A program made the position numbers and the translations under genes. DNA of 18,200 nucleotides from TMED109 sp002684605 (GTDB lineage Bacteria; Pseudomonadota; Alphaproteobacteria; TMED109). Under the pieces are notes generated by a model. That model was not told where the DNA came from, searched no databases, and was given only the letters and a program-made list of their open reading frames with translations. This document shows positions 15,543 through 18,200 of the stretch, piece after piece. The DNA lies in NCBI GenBank assembly GCA_913046335.1, contig CAJWSU010000025.1, positions 1 to 18,200 on the forward strand. Reading direction: 5' to 3'. Numbering within the stretch: the stretch's first letter is position 1; every line of letters starts with the position of its first letter.

Positions 15543-16872
15543 TATAATTTTCTAAAATAAAATTTTCAGCTCTTTTTATTAAAATATTACTAAAATTACT
15601 AATAATTGTATTACTAAAAGAATTAATTAAAAGTTTTCTAGCTTCATGTTCTGGGATGCCTCTGGACTGTAAATAGAAAAGTTGCTCTTTACTTAATGTT
15701 CCAACTGTTACACCGTGAGAACATTTAACATCATCAGCTAGTATCTCTAGCTCAGGTTTAGCGTTTACCCTAGCTTGATCGCTTAATAATAGACTTTTTC
15801 CCGACATTTCTGCTAATGTTCCATCAGCTCCTTCCTCTACTCTAATCTTCCCTTGAAAGGACCCTCTAGAATTTTCATCTAAAATTGTTCTAATAACCTG
15901 TACACTTTTTGTATTCTTAGTCGCATGTTTTACTTTTGTTAGAGTTTCATGCAGCGATTTATTTTTACCCATCATTAATACATTAACATTAGATATAGCA
16001 TGCTCTCCTAGTAAATTTATCCTAACTTCGTTTCTAGCTTGACCATCACAATTTATTAATGAATTGCAAATAAATTCAGACCCTTTATCTAGTTGTGCAT
16101 GCACATTATTAACATGAATATTTTTACTATTACCTCTTATAAATCTATTGTATGATAATGAAGATCCTTGAGATAAATGAATATCTGTTACATCAGAAGT
16201 AAATACCGTATTATTGTTTTTGTGTCCTTGTATATTTTCTATAACTTCACACTTAGAACCTTTATCTAAGAAAATAACAGACCTTATATGCTTCATAGAG
16301 TTTTCTGAATAGTCTCCTATATGCATTAACTCAATATAACCAGGAACCTCTATGTTTTTATCTATATGAATTATTGCTCCATCTTCATGGAATGCTGCAT
16401 TAAGTGCAACAATACTTTGAGGTCTACTGTCAATAATATTAGACAATCGTGCTTCAGAATATTCATTAGCTGGTTTTATTTTTTCTTTAAGAAAATCTGA
16501 ATTATTTTTAATAAAAAATTTTAAGGAATTAACTTGAACTCCTTTAGGTAGCTCATCATGATCTATGCTTATAATTTTACCATTATGAAATATTACTCTT
16601 ACCAAACATTCTGCATCTTTTTTTTCTATTGAAGGATAATCTACTTCATAACTATCTTCTTGTTGAGTCATATAAAAGGTATCTGTTAAGCCTTTAAATG
16701 AATTTACGTTCCATTCCTCAACACTTTTATCTGGGAAACCGTCTTGATGAAATTGTTTTATTGCATCATCTCTTAATCTCTTCATCCAATCCAAACCTAA
16801 ACCTGGAAGATTTGGAAGAATGTCATTATAAGATTTATAATATCTATTTTTTATATCGGAAATATTTTTCAT
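15529..16872 (-). CDS. sufD: Fe-S cluster assembly scaffold subunit SufD
   Basis: Partner of SufB in the SufB-SufC2-SufD complex that builds Fe-S clusters. The 447-residue protein has the SufBD beta-helix region with the conserved C-terminal block DVKCSHGVTVG, whose H386 corresponds to the histidine known to matter in E. coli SufD, followed by the LFYLQSRGIPE stretch shared with SufB. The N-terminal part is diverged, as is usual. It starts 3 bases after the sufC stop and overlaps sufS by 14 bases. No frameshift or missing block is seen. Confidence 0.95.
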   Translation of the reverse strand: MKNISDIKNRYYKSYNDILPNLPGLGLDWMKRLRDDAIKQFHQDGFPDKSVEEWNVNSFKGLTDTFYMTQQEDSYEVDYPSIEKKDAECLVRVIFHNGKIISIDHDELPKGVQVNSLKFFIKNNSDFLKEKIKPANEYSEARLSNIIDSRPQSIVALNAAFHEDGAIIHIDKNIEVPGYIELMHIGDYSENSMKHIRSVIFLDKGSKCEVIENIQGHKNNNTVFTSDVTDIHLSQGSSLSYNRFIRGNSKNIHVNNVHAQLDKGSEFICNSLINCDGQARNEVRINLLGEHAISNVNVLMMGKNKSLHETLTKVKHATKNTKSVQVIRTILDENSRGSFQGKIRVEEGADGTLAEMSGKSLLLSDQARVNAKPELEILADDVKCSHGVTVGTLSKEQLFYLQSRGIPEHEARKLLINSFSNTIISNFSNILIKRAENFILENYNEND

Positions 16873-16875
16873 TAT

Positions 16876-17631
16876 CTATGCAGCCTCAATAATACCTTGA
16901 TAGCCTTTTTCTTCTAAAACCAATGCTAACGATTTATCTCCTGTTTTAACTATTTTTCCATCTGCTAATATATGAATAGTGTCAGGTTTTAAATACTCAA
17001 GTAGCCTTTGATAATGGGTAATAACTATTCCACATAATTTATCGCTTCGAAGTTTATTAACTCCTTCAGCAACTATTTTCAGAGCATCTATATCTAAGCC
17101 AGAATCTGTTTCGTCTAGAATAGCTAGAATAGGAGACAACATAGACATTTGAAAAACTTCTGCACGTTTTTTTTCTCCACCTGAGAATCCGACATTTACC
17201 TCTCTTTTAAAAAAATCTTCGCTCATTTCTAGTTCTTTAGCTCTTGCTCTTGCTAATTTAAGAAACTCAATTGCATCTAACTCAACTTCTCCTCTATGTC
17301 TCCTTTGGGCATTTAAAGCAGTCCTGACAAAAGTTGAAGTTGCCACACCAGGTATCTCAACAGGGTATTGAAATGCTAAAAATACTCCTGCTGCTGCTCT
17401 TTCATCTGTTGGCATATCTAAAAGGTTTTTACCTAAATATTTAACAGAGCCACTTATGACATTATATCCTTCCTTACCCGCCAATACAGAAGCTAAAGTT
17501 GATTTTCCAGCTCCATTTGGACCCATAATTGCAGCCATTTCTCCATGTTCTATGTTTAAAGATAAACCTTTAAGGATTTTTTTGTTACTAACTTCAACAT
17601 GTAAATCTTTTATTTCTAATGCAATTGTCAA
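16876..17631 (-). CDS. sufC: SUF system ATPase SufC
   Basis: ABC-type ATPase of 251 residues that drives conformational change in SufBD. Motifs are Walker A GPNGAGKST (37-45), Q-loop Q88, the signature FSGGEKKR (149-156), Walker B ILAILDE (168-174) and the switch H206 (ITHYQRLL). It is soluble, with no transmembrane domain. The start codon is TTG at 17631, with GAAGAGG 9 bases upstream, and it begins 26 bases after sufB. sufD follows after 3 bases. Length and motifs are standard. Confidence 0.97.
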   Translation of the reverse strand: MTIALEIKDLHVEVSNKKILKGLSLNIEHGEMAAIMGPNGAGKSTLASVLAGKEGYNVISGSVKYLGKNLLDMPTDERAAAGVFLAFQYPVEIPGVATSTFVRTALNAQRRHRGEVELDAIEFLKLARARAKELEMSEDFFKREVNVGFSGGEKKRAEVFQMSMLSPILAILDETDSGLDIDALKIVAEGVNKLRSDKLCGIVITHYQRLLEYLKPDTIHILADGKIVKTGDKSLALVLEEKGYQGIIEAA

Positions 17632-17640
17632 TATTTTGTA

Positions 17641-17647
17641 CCTCTTC
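17641..17647 (-). promoter_or_regulatory. Shine-Dalgarno for the TTG start of sufC
   Basis: GAAGAGG on the minus strand, 9 bases before the TTG at 17631-17629, in the 26-base gap after sufB. No ATG in frame gives a complete Walker-A-containing SufC with a better site. Confidence 0.55.
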
Positions 17648-17657
17648 TAAATTATTG

Positions 17658-18200
17658 TTAACCAACTGAACCTTCGAGACTTACTCCTAAGAGTTTTTGT
17701 GCTTCAACTGCAAATTCCATAGGTAGCTTTTTTAAAACTTCCTTACAGAATCCATTTACTATAAGCGCAACTGCTTCTTCAGGGTCTAAACCTCTTTGTT
17801 GACAATAGAAAAGCTGTTCATCACTAATTTTTGAAGTCGTAGCTTCATGTGCTACTTCTGCACTAGCATTCTTAGAATCAATGTAGGGAACTGTATGCCC
17901 TCCACAATTATTTCCAATTAATAAAGAATCGCACTGCGTAAAATTAGTTGAATTATCAGCGCCTGCTTGCATCCTGACCAAGCCTCTATAAGTTTGCTGT
18001 CCATGGCCTGCGGAAATTCCTTTTGAAATAATAGTAGACTTTGTATTTTTTCCTATATGAATCATCTTTGTTCCCGTATCAGCCTGCTGTTTCTTATTGG
18101 AAATAGCAACTGAATAAAACTCTCCTACTGAATTATCTCCCTGTAATAGGACAGAAGGGTATTTCCACGTTATTGCAGAACCTGTCTCAACCTGAGTCCA
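17658..18200 (-). CDS. sufB: Fe-S cluster scaffold subunit SufB, C-terminal part (partial at right edge)
   Basis: The last 180 residues of SufB are present, open to the right edge. SufB is the main scaffold on which the Fe-S cluster is built. Visible blocks are WTQVETGSAITWKYPS at the edge, FTQCDSLLIG with the cysteine matching C405 of E. coli SufB, and EVAHEATTSKI with the conserved glutamate that follows. The C-terminus reads LEGSVG as in E. coli. Upstream genes, often iscR and a second desulfurase in alphaproteobacteria, and the operon promoter lie outside the window. Confidence 0.97.
   Translation of the reverse strand, partial: WTQVETGSAITWKYPSVLLQGDNSVGEFYSVAISNKKQQADTGTKMIHIGKNTKSTIISKGISAGHGQQTYRGLVRMQAGADNSTNFTQCDSLLIGNNCGGHTVPYIDSKNASAEVAHEATTSKISDEQLFYCQQRGLDPEEAVALIVNGFCKEVLKKLPMEFAVEAQKLLGVSLEGSVG

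Noticed and set aside
1..18200. CRISPR array, insertion sequence or toxin-antitoxin pair
   Set aside because: No regularly spaced repeats, transposase motifs, terminal inverted repeats or small paired ORFs were seen; the sequence is almost entirely assigned to conserved genes.

Overview
The window looks like a compact, gene-dense piece of chromosome from an AT-rich alphaproteobacterium, with GC judged by eye at about 30%. Evidence for the lineage is the ribF-ileS-lspA-BamF-like lipoprotein order, a bacterial Coq7, a sufB-C-D-S-T-A cluster, an ornithine decarboxylase of the alanine-racemase fold, and a SoxYZ-like/SoxH-like quinoprotein relay pair. Very short intergenic gaps, overlapping genes and several TTG starts suggest a streamlined, possibly marine genome (inference). 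The genetic code is standard: TAA, TAG and TGA all end genes. I see no mobile element, prophage, integrase, CRISPR array or long repeat, and no gene-free stretch reaches 300 bases.

Layout. (1) Bases 1-6508, minus strand: a six-gene run read as MBL-fold hydrolase, ribF, ileS, lspA, BamF-like lipoprotein, then the first part of pgi, which runs off the left edge. (2) Bases 6613-8226, plus strand: a Nudix hydrolase with an interrupted Nudix box, diverging from the MBL gene, followed by speE. (3) Bases 8219-9960, minus strand: tRNA-Leu(CAA), speD and odc. odc meets speE tail to tail with an 8-base overlap. Together odc, speD and speE form a full ornithine-to-spermidine route. (4) Bases 10013-11835, minus strand: an exported SoxYZ-like carrier translationally coupled to an exported SoxH-like metallo-beta-lactamase, with no quinoprotein dehydrogenase beside them. 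(5) Bases 11935-13572, plus strand: a YqaA/DedA-type membrane protein, dsbB and coq7. (6) Bases 13574-18200, minus strand: the SUF iron-sulfur assembly operon sufB(partial)-sufC-sufD-sufS-sufT-sufA, whose last gene ends one base from the coq7 stop.

How the genes work together. ribF supplies FMN/FAD. ileS charges tRNA. lspA processes lipoproteins, and the next gene is itself a lipoprotein predicted to serve outer-membrane protein assembly. The suf genes make Fe-S clusters. Coq7 completes ubiquinone, and DsbB feeds electrons from periplasmic disulfide formation into ubiquinone. Most of the window is conserved housekeeping. The least explained part is the orphan SoxYZ/SoxH-like pair, followed by the Nudix/MBL divergent pair and the acidic tail of the lipoprotein. 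I did not find a clearly new multi-gene system.
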